A program made the position numbers and the translations under genes. Of a stretch of DNA of 41,013 bases, positions 10,120 to 20,400 are shown piece after piece (the stretch's first letter is position 1; each line of letters begins with the position of its first letter). The notes beneath the pieces were generated by a model. That model saw nothing but the letters and a program-made list of their open reading frames with translations. It ran no database searches and was not told the origin of the DNA. The DNA lies in contig JAAAUF010000127.1 of assembly GCA_015499985.1 (NCBI GenBank), positions 20,928 through 61,940 on the forward strand, read 5' to 3'. This DNA is from Haplosporangium gracile (lineage: Eukaryota > Mortierellomycota > Mortierellomycetes > Mortierellales > Mortierellaceae).

Positions 10120-12345
10120 ATGCCCACAACGCGGACGTTCTCCTTCGTCTTCCGAGGGAAGCAGGTTGAAGTCGAGCGAGAATATGCCAGGTAACGATAT
10201 ATAATAATAATAAACAAAAAGCGTGTTTTTCATTACTCATTCTTTGTTTGTTTTCTGTGTCAATTGAAAGAAAGATGGTCACCCACTGACACATCGCCTT
10301 GTCCTCTCGCTTGATGTAACTTATTAGTGACGAGGAAGAACTCATCAACACAAAACCTCGCTGTCTTTGGCCTGACGACGGAAGAGACTACAGCCCACAG
10401 GAACAGGAACAACAAGACGACTATTACGAGGAGAACCACCAATTGGACCAATACGAACAGTATGTCTCGAACATACAAGCCATTCTTCAGGCACACAGGC
10501 GCATTCAATTGAAATGCTACTGTATCTGTGTGCATCATTACTGACCTTTCTGTACATTCTTTATTCAGTCCCTCTAAGTATGACGACGAATCAAGAGTCG
10601 AGCCTGATGTACAATACCACCACCACCATGAACACAGCAATCGCGCCGAATATGAGCAACAGGAAGGCCCTGGAACACCTCCACCAATTTCATCCATATC
10701 ATCATCGCCTGATTCTCAGGCTGCAGAGCACAGTGGCCATGACCATGACCGCCAACACCAACACGACGCATATGAGGAGGAAGAAGACGACCCTCTCCCT
10801 CCTCAACCCATCATCAATCGAGGCTACGTCGCAGAGTCTGTTACCATGATCCAACACCAATCACAACCAACGGGCACCCAACAGGAGGGCGACTACACTG
10901 ACGAAGAAGACAGCGATCATAACGTCGAACAAGACGATACAATATATACGGCACTGTACGACAGCAGCGACTATGAGGATGTCTCGCCTATGTACAGTCA
11001 GGAGAGCTCACTCAACCCGTTCGAACATATACCCAACCCGGAGGAGGACTGGCTTATCGCGCAAGAACGAGAGCGTCAACGTATCGCCTCCAGGCACAAG
11101 CTCGGCATCGTTGGGTATGGCTCAATACGTTTGACTTGTATCCGCATCTTCGCATGCTGAAATGATACCTTCTGTATTGACTGTTGTACTGACATGGCGT
11201 CCGTCCATTCTATGACATATAGCCGAGGAATCAAATACCCGATCCCGGCAGACCTACTAGAAGCTCCTAGCCCAACTACAACCTTTGGACGTACAACTCT
11301 CTGGCCGATACGAGTGGAAGTGCCAGAGTCATCAACGAGCCGACAGCGAGCGCAAAATTTGACAATACCTGCTCAGCCCAACTTTTCCACTGGCCCCGCC
11401 TTCAACCTCGCATCGCTATCGGCATCTACGTCTGCGTCTGCATCTGCAGCTGCATCATTACCACTAGTAACGACATCCGCACCATCAGCACAAGTACAAT
11501 CGCAGTCGGCACGAGTCACTGTAAGTGCCAGATATTTTAAATACTGCATAGACCTGCATGAAAAACTGAGGCTCATGCGTGAAATAATTTTCAGAAATTA
11601 ATTTTCATCTTATATTTGTTAGGTGCCTGAGGACAAGAAGAAGGGACGCGTCTCAACATCGACATCGACAGTTGTCACTCGCCCAGCTCAGCCCAATGAA
11701 ATTCAGGCCATTTATGCAGCCATTCTCGGACGCCGAAATGTGCCCGAAAAGGAGCAAGAGGAACGGTCGCGTTTCCAGAACGAGGGTATAGGCGCGAGAC
11801 ACAACGACGCAATTGCAACAGGAGGCAGCGGAAGCAGTCTCTACGGAAGTGAGGAGGAGCAAGAACCTGAGGAGAAGATGGATGTACTGAAGGAGTACGA
11901 TGGAAAAGAAGTGACGCTCACGGCGGAGGAGCTTTTTCAAGAGAAGGTGGCAGAATTGGGACCTTGTAATCCTGCCTCCAAACGCCATTTCACAGCAGTG
12001 GATGAGTGTGAAGTAGAGGACGAAGCCGACGAGGACGATACTCTCCATGCTTCTGAGCAGGGCGATGTCACCGGTCTTCACAAGTGCGAGGTGTTCGATG
12101 GACTGTGCTGGAACGAGAGCAAACGCGAGCTGGAGGTTGGAGTTTACTGGTTCCACAAGGGTGAGCGCAGCTTGCGGTGTGTGCATCGCCGGTTTGACAA
12201 ATTCCAATTGCTGGGGGGTCCTGATTTTGATGAGAGCCCGCGGAATTTGCTACAGCTGTCGACCAGTCAAAATAGTACCAGCGAACCTACAACTCCTCAA
12301 CTTTCACTGGACACCAGCAGCCTCAGCTCTGGGTACTTTTCCTAA
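10120..12345 (+). CDS. Unrecognised acidic, mostly disordered protein (589 aa)
   Basis: I do not recognise this protein. Five exons keep one frame: 10120-10190, 10328-10459, 10569-11114, 11223-11520 and 11623-12345, with GT-AG introns of 102-137 nt. It starts MPTTRTFSFVFRGKQVEVER, followed by an acidic Gln/Asp/Glu/His-rich region. A conserved-looking core spans the third junction (LGIVGRGIKYPIPADLLEAP), and after it comes a Ser/Ala-rich linker. The C-terminal part holds the block EIQAIYAAILGRRNVPEKE and a compact Trp/Cys-containing segment around CWNESKRELEVGVYWFHKGE. The short N-terminal and C-terminal blocks look like the folded or interaction parts. It lies between two mitochondrial genes but shows no targeting presequence itself. 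No function is assigned. Confidence 0.75.
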
Positions 12346-12795
12346 GCTTTTTTTCTCTTCTCTTCTCTTCTCTTCTCTTCTCTTCTCTTCTCTTTTCTTC
12401 TCTTTTCTTCTCTTTTCTTCTCTTTTCTTCTTTTTCTTTCTCTTCTTTCTCTTTTCTCTCTCTTCTGTTTCTTTTCACTTCTATTCTTGTTCATTTTACC
12501 CCACATCCTATTATTTGCCATTAGTATCCCCTTCATCCTTGTACTATTCTTATTATTACTTTCACCCTCCCCTTCCTGTACACTATTCTGTAGTTTTAAC
12601 GCTGGATCATTTCTTCTTTTCCAAGAGACCATCCTACCGTCTCCCCTCTTATTAAAAACACCCCTCTTCCTAACTTTCTGTCCTTCTTGAAAATATCTAC
12701 CATTGACATGATATGGAAAGAGACATTATACATGAAGGATGATACTGTTGACGCAAGACGTAAGTATATTTACAAAATAGTTTTCATGGTAAAAA
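12346..12795. other. Convergent intergenic region with long CT tract
   Basis: 3' flanks of the unrecognised gene (+) and the SDHAF4 gene (-). The first third is the pentanucleotide CT tract; the rest is C/T-rich unique sequence with no gene seen. Confidence 0.6.
12351..12478. repeat. (TCTTC)n pyrimidine microsatellite
   Basis: Nearly perfect TCTTC/TTTTC pentamer array immediately after the stop codon of the unrecognised gene, grading into irregular C/T-only sequence. It would lie in the 3' UTR. Confidence 0.9.
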
Positions 12796-13146
12796 TTAAA
12801 AGTCGGTGACACGACCTTTGAAGGACCAGTCCCCAAAGCGGACGGGTTCACGCTTGGGACCTCCAACTTCACCGGTGGTGGGGTTTGTGTCTCCTTGGAA
12901 CTCGTCGGGGACGGGAGTCTTTGCGTCAGGATGACTGGTGGCGGGTGCGGAGGCTGCGTTCTTGACGAGTTGTTCAAACTCTGCCTGGTCCTTGGCTGAC
13001 TCGAGAGGGATGGGGCCTGGACCACGAGGACGAAGGCCCTTTGAGTATGCTCTGGTTGTGATAGTTGTGGTTGCTGCGAGAGTAAAGATAGTTGTTGGGA
13101 GTGGGAGTGTGTTCCTGAGTGTGAGAGATGGGATGAGTGCAGACAT
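12796..13146 (-). CDS. SDH8: Succinate dehydrogenase assembly factor 4, mitochondrial
   Basis: SDHAF4/Sdh8 binds the flavinylated SdhA subunit in the matrix and helps it join SdhB, limiting oxidant production by free SdhA. A single exon encodes 116 residues, a typical family length. The diagnostic C-terminus is present: GGPKREPVRFGDWSFKGRVT followed by DF, matching the family pattern GGP..EPTRYGDWE.KGR..DF. The N-terminus (MSALIPSLTLRNTLPLP...) is rich in Ser/Thr/Arg and carries RAY before SKG, an R-3 type matrix-protease site. I chose the ATG at 13146 because it opens this presequence; sequence upstream in the same frame is translated GAGT repeat. It faces the succinyl-CoA ligase alpha gene across 348 bp. 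Confidence 0.9.
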   Translation of the reverse strand: MSALIPSLTLRNTLPLPTTIFTLAATTTITTRAYSKGLRPRGPGPIPLESAKDQAEFEQLVKNAASAPATSHPDAKTPVPDEFQGDTNPTTGEVGGPKREPVRFGDWSFKGRVTDF

Positions 13147-13494
13147 TGTTGTTGGTATGAGTGAATGAGTGAGTGAGTGGGTGAGTGGGTGAGTGGGTGA
13201 GGAAGTGAGTGAGAGAGCGAGTGAGAGCAGGAATGAATCGCAGTGGAAAGTTGTGAGAGAAGAAAGGAAAAACAAGGATCAACAAACAATCCACCCGGAG
13301 ATGCTTCCTCCAGCTATGAGTATGAGTATGAATCCATTTCAGGTACAAATTCTAACCACTCTCGAAGTGTGTACGTGAAAAATAAAAATCATTTCTCACA
13401 GCAATTGTTTCCACGGCATCATTCGTCCCTTCTTCCCACAATCACTTTTTCTCTTTTCTTTTCTCTCTACTCAACCATCCACAAAAAACCAACC
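13147..13494. promoter_or_regulatory. Putative bidirectional promoter, SDHAF4 / succinyl-CoA ligase alpha
   Basis: These 348 bp separate two start codons on opposite strands. The left part (about 13158-13230) is a GAGT-type repeat, pyrimidine-rich on the SDHAF4 sense strand. The right part (about 13425-13478) is CT-rich on the ligase sense strand. Each gene thus has the leader type seen elsewhere in this window. No clear TATA box is visible. Confidence 0.6.
13158..13230. repeat. (GAGT)n imperfect microsatellite
   Basis: Tandem GAGT/GGGT tetramers in the probable 5' leader of the SDHAF4 gene. Confidence 0.8.
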
Positions 13495-16429
13495 ATGCAC
13501 GCCTCATTCAGAGCCACCAAAGGCAAGTCTTCTTGTTATTATACATACACGCGGGATACACGGCAGCGAAAGCAACCAGGAAACAGCAGGAAGTGCCCGC
13601 TTCTTCATCGAGTTGACTCGTTCCCTCTTGAAGAAAGATCCCCGCACTCACTCACTTCACACCAAACAACGAGTCTGGGGTAAACTGCATTACCCTCTTC
13701 CTTTCTCCACTCGAGCCACCTATTTTATCGATGCACACACAAACAACAATACAGCAGCAACATCAACGACAATTCAATTCTTTCGTCAAAGGGGCACATA
13801 TAAAAAAGAACCCGTCCAACGGAACACAAAAGGACGGCAGAGGAAAGAGTAACATATACGACGTATCACTTTTCCTTCAACAACACGTCCAAGGATAATT
13901 GTATTACCTTTAGAATCCCGTCGTCCTCTCTTTGCTGTCTTTTTTTACCCCAAAACTTTCCTTTTGCTCATTTAATTACTTAGTTTGAAAGAAGACGCTT
14001 CCAGGTTGCTTTTTTCCATATCCACAGCATACAGAACCAACGAAACTGTTACTTTCTGTTGGTGGGCGTCTTTTTTTCCTTTTCTCGAACCCCCTTTTCG
14101 TCCCTTATCCTCCTTGAACCACTCATTTCCTTCGTGACTTTGCTCACGCTCAAGAAGAGATTTACTCTTTGGCCACCAACCCACCCGCGTGAACCTTTCT
14201 TCTTTTCCGCTTTTTTTTTTTCTTGTCCCCGAGCGTCAAACTAACCAGGTGCTTTGTCTCTCTCCTTTTTGCATGATTGGGTGGATGGGGCGGGATTGTT
14301 GTGCTCGAACAACACAAAATAGTCGCTCAGCGCATGTTTAGCACTGTCCCCAAGGGTACTGGCTATGACAAGACCGTCAAGAATATGTTGATCAACAAGA
14401 ACACCAAGGTTGTCTGCCAAGGATTCACTGGCAAGCAGGTAAAATAACAGGCACATACTAGAACGAATGAATGAAGAAACAGGGGGAGTCAAGAAAGAAG
14501 GAGGAAAGAGAGAGGATGACCTGTTACAATTGGCCTTATTGGATTTGTGGCGAATGAACTCGAAAAATAACCAGACTACAGGAAGGAAAACAAGCAGGAA
14601 AAGGACAACTCGACAACGACACCATCGAAAAATGGATACTCGGTTCTATCGGATCAGTTAAAGTCAACAAGCGCTAAGAGGGAATGTTGCTGGACTACCA
14701 TGGAGTATGAGGATACAAGGACAGAAACCCACGGTTAATTGCTATGCGGCAATTTATATTCAATGTCAATACGCATTCTCTGTCCAGCATTGGACATAGA
14801 ATAGGGCTTCCCACCGTTTTTCTTTCTTCTGTTATTCCCTCTCCCCAAAAAAGATGAATGGACGTGTGAAAGCCATGATGTTCCACCGCGTTGTTGAATC
14901 TCTCCCGCTTGCCCGCCCCTCGATTTTCTGCTTCCCCTCTACCCCAGCTTGAGTGCCCGAAAACTTTCATATGGCGACGGATGACGGGAACAACTGGCCC
15001 GAGAGCAAATGGCAACAACAGCAAAACAACCGCAGCATGCAACGAAGACATGGAAAAAGACAGACATGATACGACCATTGACAGCGATGGTGTTTGTTTG
15101 TGCACCGGATCGCGGACAAAACACAAACAGGTTGCGAATGGACGATCCTTTCTTCAGTTAAAGTCAACGAACAGAAAAGCTCCACAAAAGAGCAAACAGC
15201 AGATGGCTAACGCACCTTAACATTCATGTTAAATGCTAAAATAGGGTACTTTCCACTCGAAGCAGGCGATTGAATATGGCACCAACATGGTCGGAGGTGT
15301 CTCACCTAAAAAGGGTGGCCAGACCCACTTGGGTCTCCCCGTTTTTAACACCATCGCTGATGCTGCCCGTGAGGTCAAGCCCGATGCATCGGTCATCTAT
15401 GTTCCTCCTCCCATGGCTGCCGGTGCTATTTTGGACGCCATTGAGGCCGAGATCCCCTTGGTCGTTGCTATTACCGAGGGTATCCCCCAGCAGGACATGG
15501 TTCGCGTACGTGCTCTTGGCCTTTCTTGCTTAGTTGTTTATTATATGTGGTATCCGACTGATGTCGCTCACGCGTTTTCATATTTTACATCGAAACGATG
15601 TTGGCTCATGGGACGTAGGTTGTCCGTGCTATGAAGACGCAGGATAAGACTCGCTTGATTGGACCCAACTGCCCCGGAATTATTGCCCCCGATGCCTGCA
15701 AGATCGGTATTATGCCTGGCCACATTCACAAGGTCGGAAAGATCGGTATGTTTTATGCGGCCTTTAATTGAGGATATATTTGATGCAATTGGGGATCATG
15801 AAACGACTTGATTCAAGGATGCGTTTTTTTTTGTTTTTTTTTTTGAAAGAAACTTGGTTCAAAAAAATATTTCTGTGGACTTGACTCAAGAGGCATTTGC
15901 TGTGAAGAGATATAATACAATGCCGGCATAACTTTTTGACTAACAAATATATTTACTTTATCAATGGTTAATAGGTATCGTGTCGCGCTCGGGCACGCTT
16001 ACATACGAGGCTGTGAACCAGACAACCCAGGTTGGCCTTGGCCAGTCTCTTTGCATTGGTATTGGTGGCGACCCTTTTAATGGAACCAACTTTATCGACT
16101 GTCTGACCCTGTTCTTGGACGACTCCAACACGGAGGGTATTATTATGATTGGAGAGATTGGAGGCAGTGCGGAGGAGGAAGCAGCCGAGTTCTTGAAGCA
16201 GTACAACTTGACGCGTGAACAGCCCAAGCCCGTTGTGTCGTTTATTGCAGGTCGTACAGCCCCTCCTGGTCGCCGTATGGGCCATGCTGGAGCTATTATT
16301 GCTGGAGGCAAGGGAGGCGCAGATGACAAGATCAAGGCCCTGGAGAGTGCCGGAGTTATTGTCTCGCAGTCGCCTGCCAAGCTGGGAGTTCTTATGCGCG
16401 CCGCCATGGAGAAGGCCGGCCTCGTTTAA
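13495..16429 (+). CDS. LSC1: Succinyl-CoA ligase alpha subunit, mitochondrial
   Basis: This TCA-cycle subunit, with the beta subunit, converts succinyl-CoA to succinate with ATP or GTP formation. Exons are 13495-13522, 14323-14438, 15245-15505, 15619-15745 and 15975-16429, giving 328 residues, normal for the family. The CoA-binding segment includes [20 protein letters not shown], then [13 protein letters not shown] and [12 protein letters not shown]. The ligase segment has [37 protein letters not shown] and the phospho-histidine motif [10 protein letters not shown]. The N-terminus [18 protein letters not shown] is a short basic presequence with an RMF/ST matrix-protease site. Intron 1 appears to be GC-AG (donor GCAAGT at 13523) because no GT site nearby gives a better joint; a weak GTTATT donor further on would also keep frame. 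Introns 1 and 2 are about 800 nt each, long for this window. Confidence 0.96.
13523..14322 (+). other. Intron 1 of succinyl-CoA ligase alpha gene (GC-AG candidate)
   Basis: 800 nt separate the presequence exon from the body of the gene. The donor reads AAAG/GCAAGT, the usual context of GC donors, and the acceptor AATAG. A TATA-like ATATAAAAAAG lies near 13798. I see no gene inside. Confidence 0.65.
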
Positions 16430-17471
16430 AAATTGGAGGGTTTTCATTACATTTTATTATTATTATTTTTATCTTGCAAGCATTTTTTTTTTTTAAAAAA
16501 AAGGCGCCGTTTTTTTCATTTAGCATACAGCTTTTTGTCGTGTATTACTCCTGAGTATCTACTTTTTGTTTCTTTTTATTGCTGAGATGTGAAGATGAAT
16601 ATTTGTCTTATTGCGAGTCGATGGTGTAAAAAAAGAGTTGCTCCTGTGGGCGTGTGTCCGTGAGGGAGTGGACTGACGGATGTAATTACTACTTGAATGC
16701 GTTTGAGAGAAAAAAGGCCCTTTGGCCTGTTTGGGCTGGATGTCTTGTTGCGTATGTTGTACTTATCGAATTCCCCTTTCCCTTCCCTCTCCATATCCTC
16801 GACTGTCAGCCTATCGATTCGATTCGGGCGGGCCAATGAGGGAGCACGACCGGCAAGAGCGGGACGAAGGACATTGGATTAGAGTGGAGTGGTTTATCTT
16901 TTGCTTCTCTTCTCCTCTTTTCCTCCTCTCCTCAACTGTCCTTTTCCCTTTACTTTCCTTCCTTCACTTACACTTTTTTCTCCCCCATCTCTCAACAACT
17001 CCATCCTCCGTCATAGCATTCACTTCATTAACACTATTTTCCTTCTGTTTACATAATTCACTCGCGTGTGCCCTCTTGAACTTAACTGTGTGTCTGCGGA
17101 AGTTCTTCGTCCTTGTCCTTTGCTGACACTCCGCCGTCAATTGCTCTTACTTTTTGTCCCCGTCCCTTGCTTCTTCGCCGTCCTCTTCTACTTCTTTACT
17201 TCTCACTCCTTCTTCCTCTCCTTTCCTTCACGCCTTTGCACCCTTCTCAGTTCCCTTCCTCTCAGTTCCCTTCCTCTTAGTTTGCACCTTCTTCTTCCTC
17301 CCACTTCCTCACTTCCTGTATATCTTCGCGCTCTTTTCCTTTTCTGTTTCTCACCTTCTCATAAACTAACAACTCTCTTCTCTCTTCCCCTCACCTCACC
17401 TCACTCACCCCTTTCCTCTCTCTCTTTCTATCTCTCCCTCTCATACACAGTCAACAATTTTTTAAAAAAAA
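16430..17471. promoter_or_regulatory. Intergenic with long CT-rich leader of the coiled-coil gene
   Basis: The first 450 bases contain the ligase 3' flank with poly-T/poly-A runs near 16482-16502. From about 16902 to 17459 the + strand is dominated by C and T, ending in an A-run directly before the ATG at 17472. This resembles the leader architecture of the WD40 gene. No gene is seen. Confidence 0.6.
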
Positions 17472-20400
17472 ATGACGACTCTGGCGGCTTCGCTGACAAC
17501 ACCAGCCTCACATCTCCACCACCAACACTCTTCAACTCCCGTCTCCCACTCCTCAGCCTCGCGTTCAAACACCTCAACTAGCTTTGCAACTTCTTCAACT
17601 CACACAACCACCACTTCGGCAACCACGCCGGGGACACTAGGAGCCCTTGAGAACATCCATTCACATCCAACAACAAATACAACAAGGACAACAGCAGTGA
17701 TCCCGTTTTCGGATCGCATCCGGGCAGCAGAGCATCGATTCACAGCGTTGACACAAAACATTGCGCACTTCAGCCCACTAAAAACACAGCTCGACAAACA
17801 CAACCTGACGATCGAGCGGATTGAGTCTGATATCAAGAAGAAGAATGCCCACCTCCTGGCCTGTCAAGACAAGCTGTAAGAAGGGGATTGAGTAAATGTG
17901 CACTTGGGAAGAATAGTATCTAGGGCATGGATAGATAGATGGAGAGGGAGTGGGAGAGTGAGTGAGCGAGTGAGTTAGTCAGTGAATGAGTGAGAGCGAG
18001 AAAGAGTGAGAGGAGTATTCAGGGCAAGAATAGATAGATGGAGAGTGAGGAGAGAGAGATTGAGACAGGGGAGATGGTTGTCAGATGGACATCTGTTTTC
18101 CAGTCGTCTTTGTTGTTGTCGTCTTTTGTGTTTTTCGTTGCTTTCTTTGTATCTCTTCAATCTTAATGTCCATCCATTCCTTTTTTGTTGCTTTCTTGTT
18201 CAGGGATGGCACGATGCTGCTGCAGGCGATCGCAAACAACATCATCGTGCCAATTAGCTGTTATTTGTTTATGGAGATGAAAAGGTTCACTTGGTCAAGA
18301 TGATATCACGTCGTTGTGCACTCTCACTTTTTTATTTTTTTTATTTTATACCAGTTGGTTGTTTTTTCCCGTTGGACTATGCTGGCACGCCCACCCGCTC
18401 CATACATACCACTTATCCGCCGTATTCCCAATGCCCAATGCCCAATGCCCAATACCCAATACCCAATCTCTGTATCTTTCCCTACCACACACATATACCA
18501 TTCTCCTAATTCCTTTTTCTTTCTATAATTACAACTACTTTTTGTTGACAGAAAATCGATTTCAAAGAGGCCGCAGACGTCAGGGCAAGGCAGTCATGTC
18601 AGTCTTCACAACTCGTCGTCCTCGTCCGAGGGAGACCATCCGCCTTCAGAAGCCGACACCCTGGCTGCTCAGCATCAAGCTACCAAGGAGACCCTTGAAG
18701 CTCTCAATGGCCAATTGCTTGCCGCCAAGATCTTGGTAAGCACAATACTATTATCAGTTACAATATTTTTGTTGTCGAGTTGGAAGTTCGTTTTCTTTTT
18801 TTCTCGATCGAGCGATTTGCGCGGAGAGTTTTTTCTATTTGAAATGGTGACACGTTTATTTTATCTGCGCCCATCAGAGATGAAGATTGTGTCCTCGTGG
18901 AATGTAGGAGTGAAACGGAGGGAAATGGTAAGAGTGTCGAGAAGAGAACAGCGACTAGAAGTATACATAATTGGGATCATTCAGGGTACAAAGAACAAAA
19001 AGGCGAGATATTTGTCCGATGGATGGAACGAAAAGAGTCGACAAGAAGAAAAACATAGAAAATACAAGATGACAGACGAGATACCGATTTTGATAAGATT
19101 GCAAAGTTGTTCTCTGTTTGTTCTTGTTTACTGGATCACCATGGAACCTTGCAAACCTTCTTGTTCTTTCTATCTTTTACTGTTTGTCTGTTTCACTCCT
19201 CGGACCTCTCATCCTCGATGTGATCATGTTTGCCATGATGATATCGAGTTCTAGTTGTCAGTCAGCCTCGAATGAGTGGTTGGATGTTGCGGAAAGTAAT
19301 TTAAGAGAAATTGTACGACAGAAAGGTAGAGAGTGAGAGAGACATACAAATGGGAAAAGAAAGTTGCATAGAAAAAGGGGAATGAGAAAGGCAGGAGGGG
19401 GATAGTTTGTTCTTTTTCGATCGTGTCGTGATCATTATCATGATGGTGGCACTGCCCTCTCCTTCTTCCGTCTCTTCGTTTGGAGATTGTGTTTTGCGTT
19501 TGTATGTGTGTGTTCAAAACAATGCACGCTGCGAAGCGTATTGCGCGGGATAGTGCAAGAATAGGACGAGGGAAACAAGCAAAACAACCCCACAGGAAAA
19601 AGATTATCAATTTACTGTTTTGCTGTTTCTCTCGTCAGAAAGAGGAGGAGGACGAGAACACAAAGAAGGGTTAGGGATTGGGCATGGGAGGTAGGGGTCA
19701 TTGAGTGGAGCAGAGAAGGGGTCCATGCTCGACATTCACACGAAGCGAGAGTGAGCACACGCCATTGTCCTGCCTCAAAATCCCGCTACTCTCTCCACTC
19801 ATTAACAACAATAACTGCATTACTGCAGCAACAAATACACTGACAACAAAACGAATCAAAACAACAACGACAACCATTGGCGAGGCTTCCTCTTTCCTCT
19901 TCTCTTCCCTTCACACTTCCTTTCGCTTTCGCTCTCAACATATCATGCTTCCCTGGTGGACGCGGATACCAGAGTTTATGAGGAGGATGAATAATGATGG
20001 ACCGATGGCGCGTTTTTCCTTTATGGTTGCGGAGGACCGATGGATATGTGAGATTTGTTTTTTTTCCTTCTTTTTCTTCTGTCCGTGTTTCCCTGTACAT
20101 TGACAGCCGGCGGGCGGGGGTGCAAAGGGGAAGGAAGGATGTGAGAGAGTTGAATTGAGCGAGAAAGTTGGTAATGGAAAATAAGAGAGCAACCAATCGG
20201 ATGCCACCCCTTGGAGTCTGCATTGGAAATGTGCTTCTTATTCGATGGGCAAATAGTATCTCGTTCTTGTTTTTGTGACTTGACATTAACCTGTACTTCA
20301 GGGAAACAGAGGGAGCTTTTGCTTATGAGTTGTTTTCTTTTATGAATGGGCATGAAAGGGATCTAATAATGTTGATATTGGCGGGCACTTCGTTTTGCCG

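Noticed and set aside
12047..12655. Leu/Phe/Ser-rich + strand frame across the CT pentamer array
   Set aside because: The first part is an alternative frame of the unrecognised gene and the rest is microsatellite translation.
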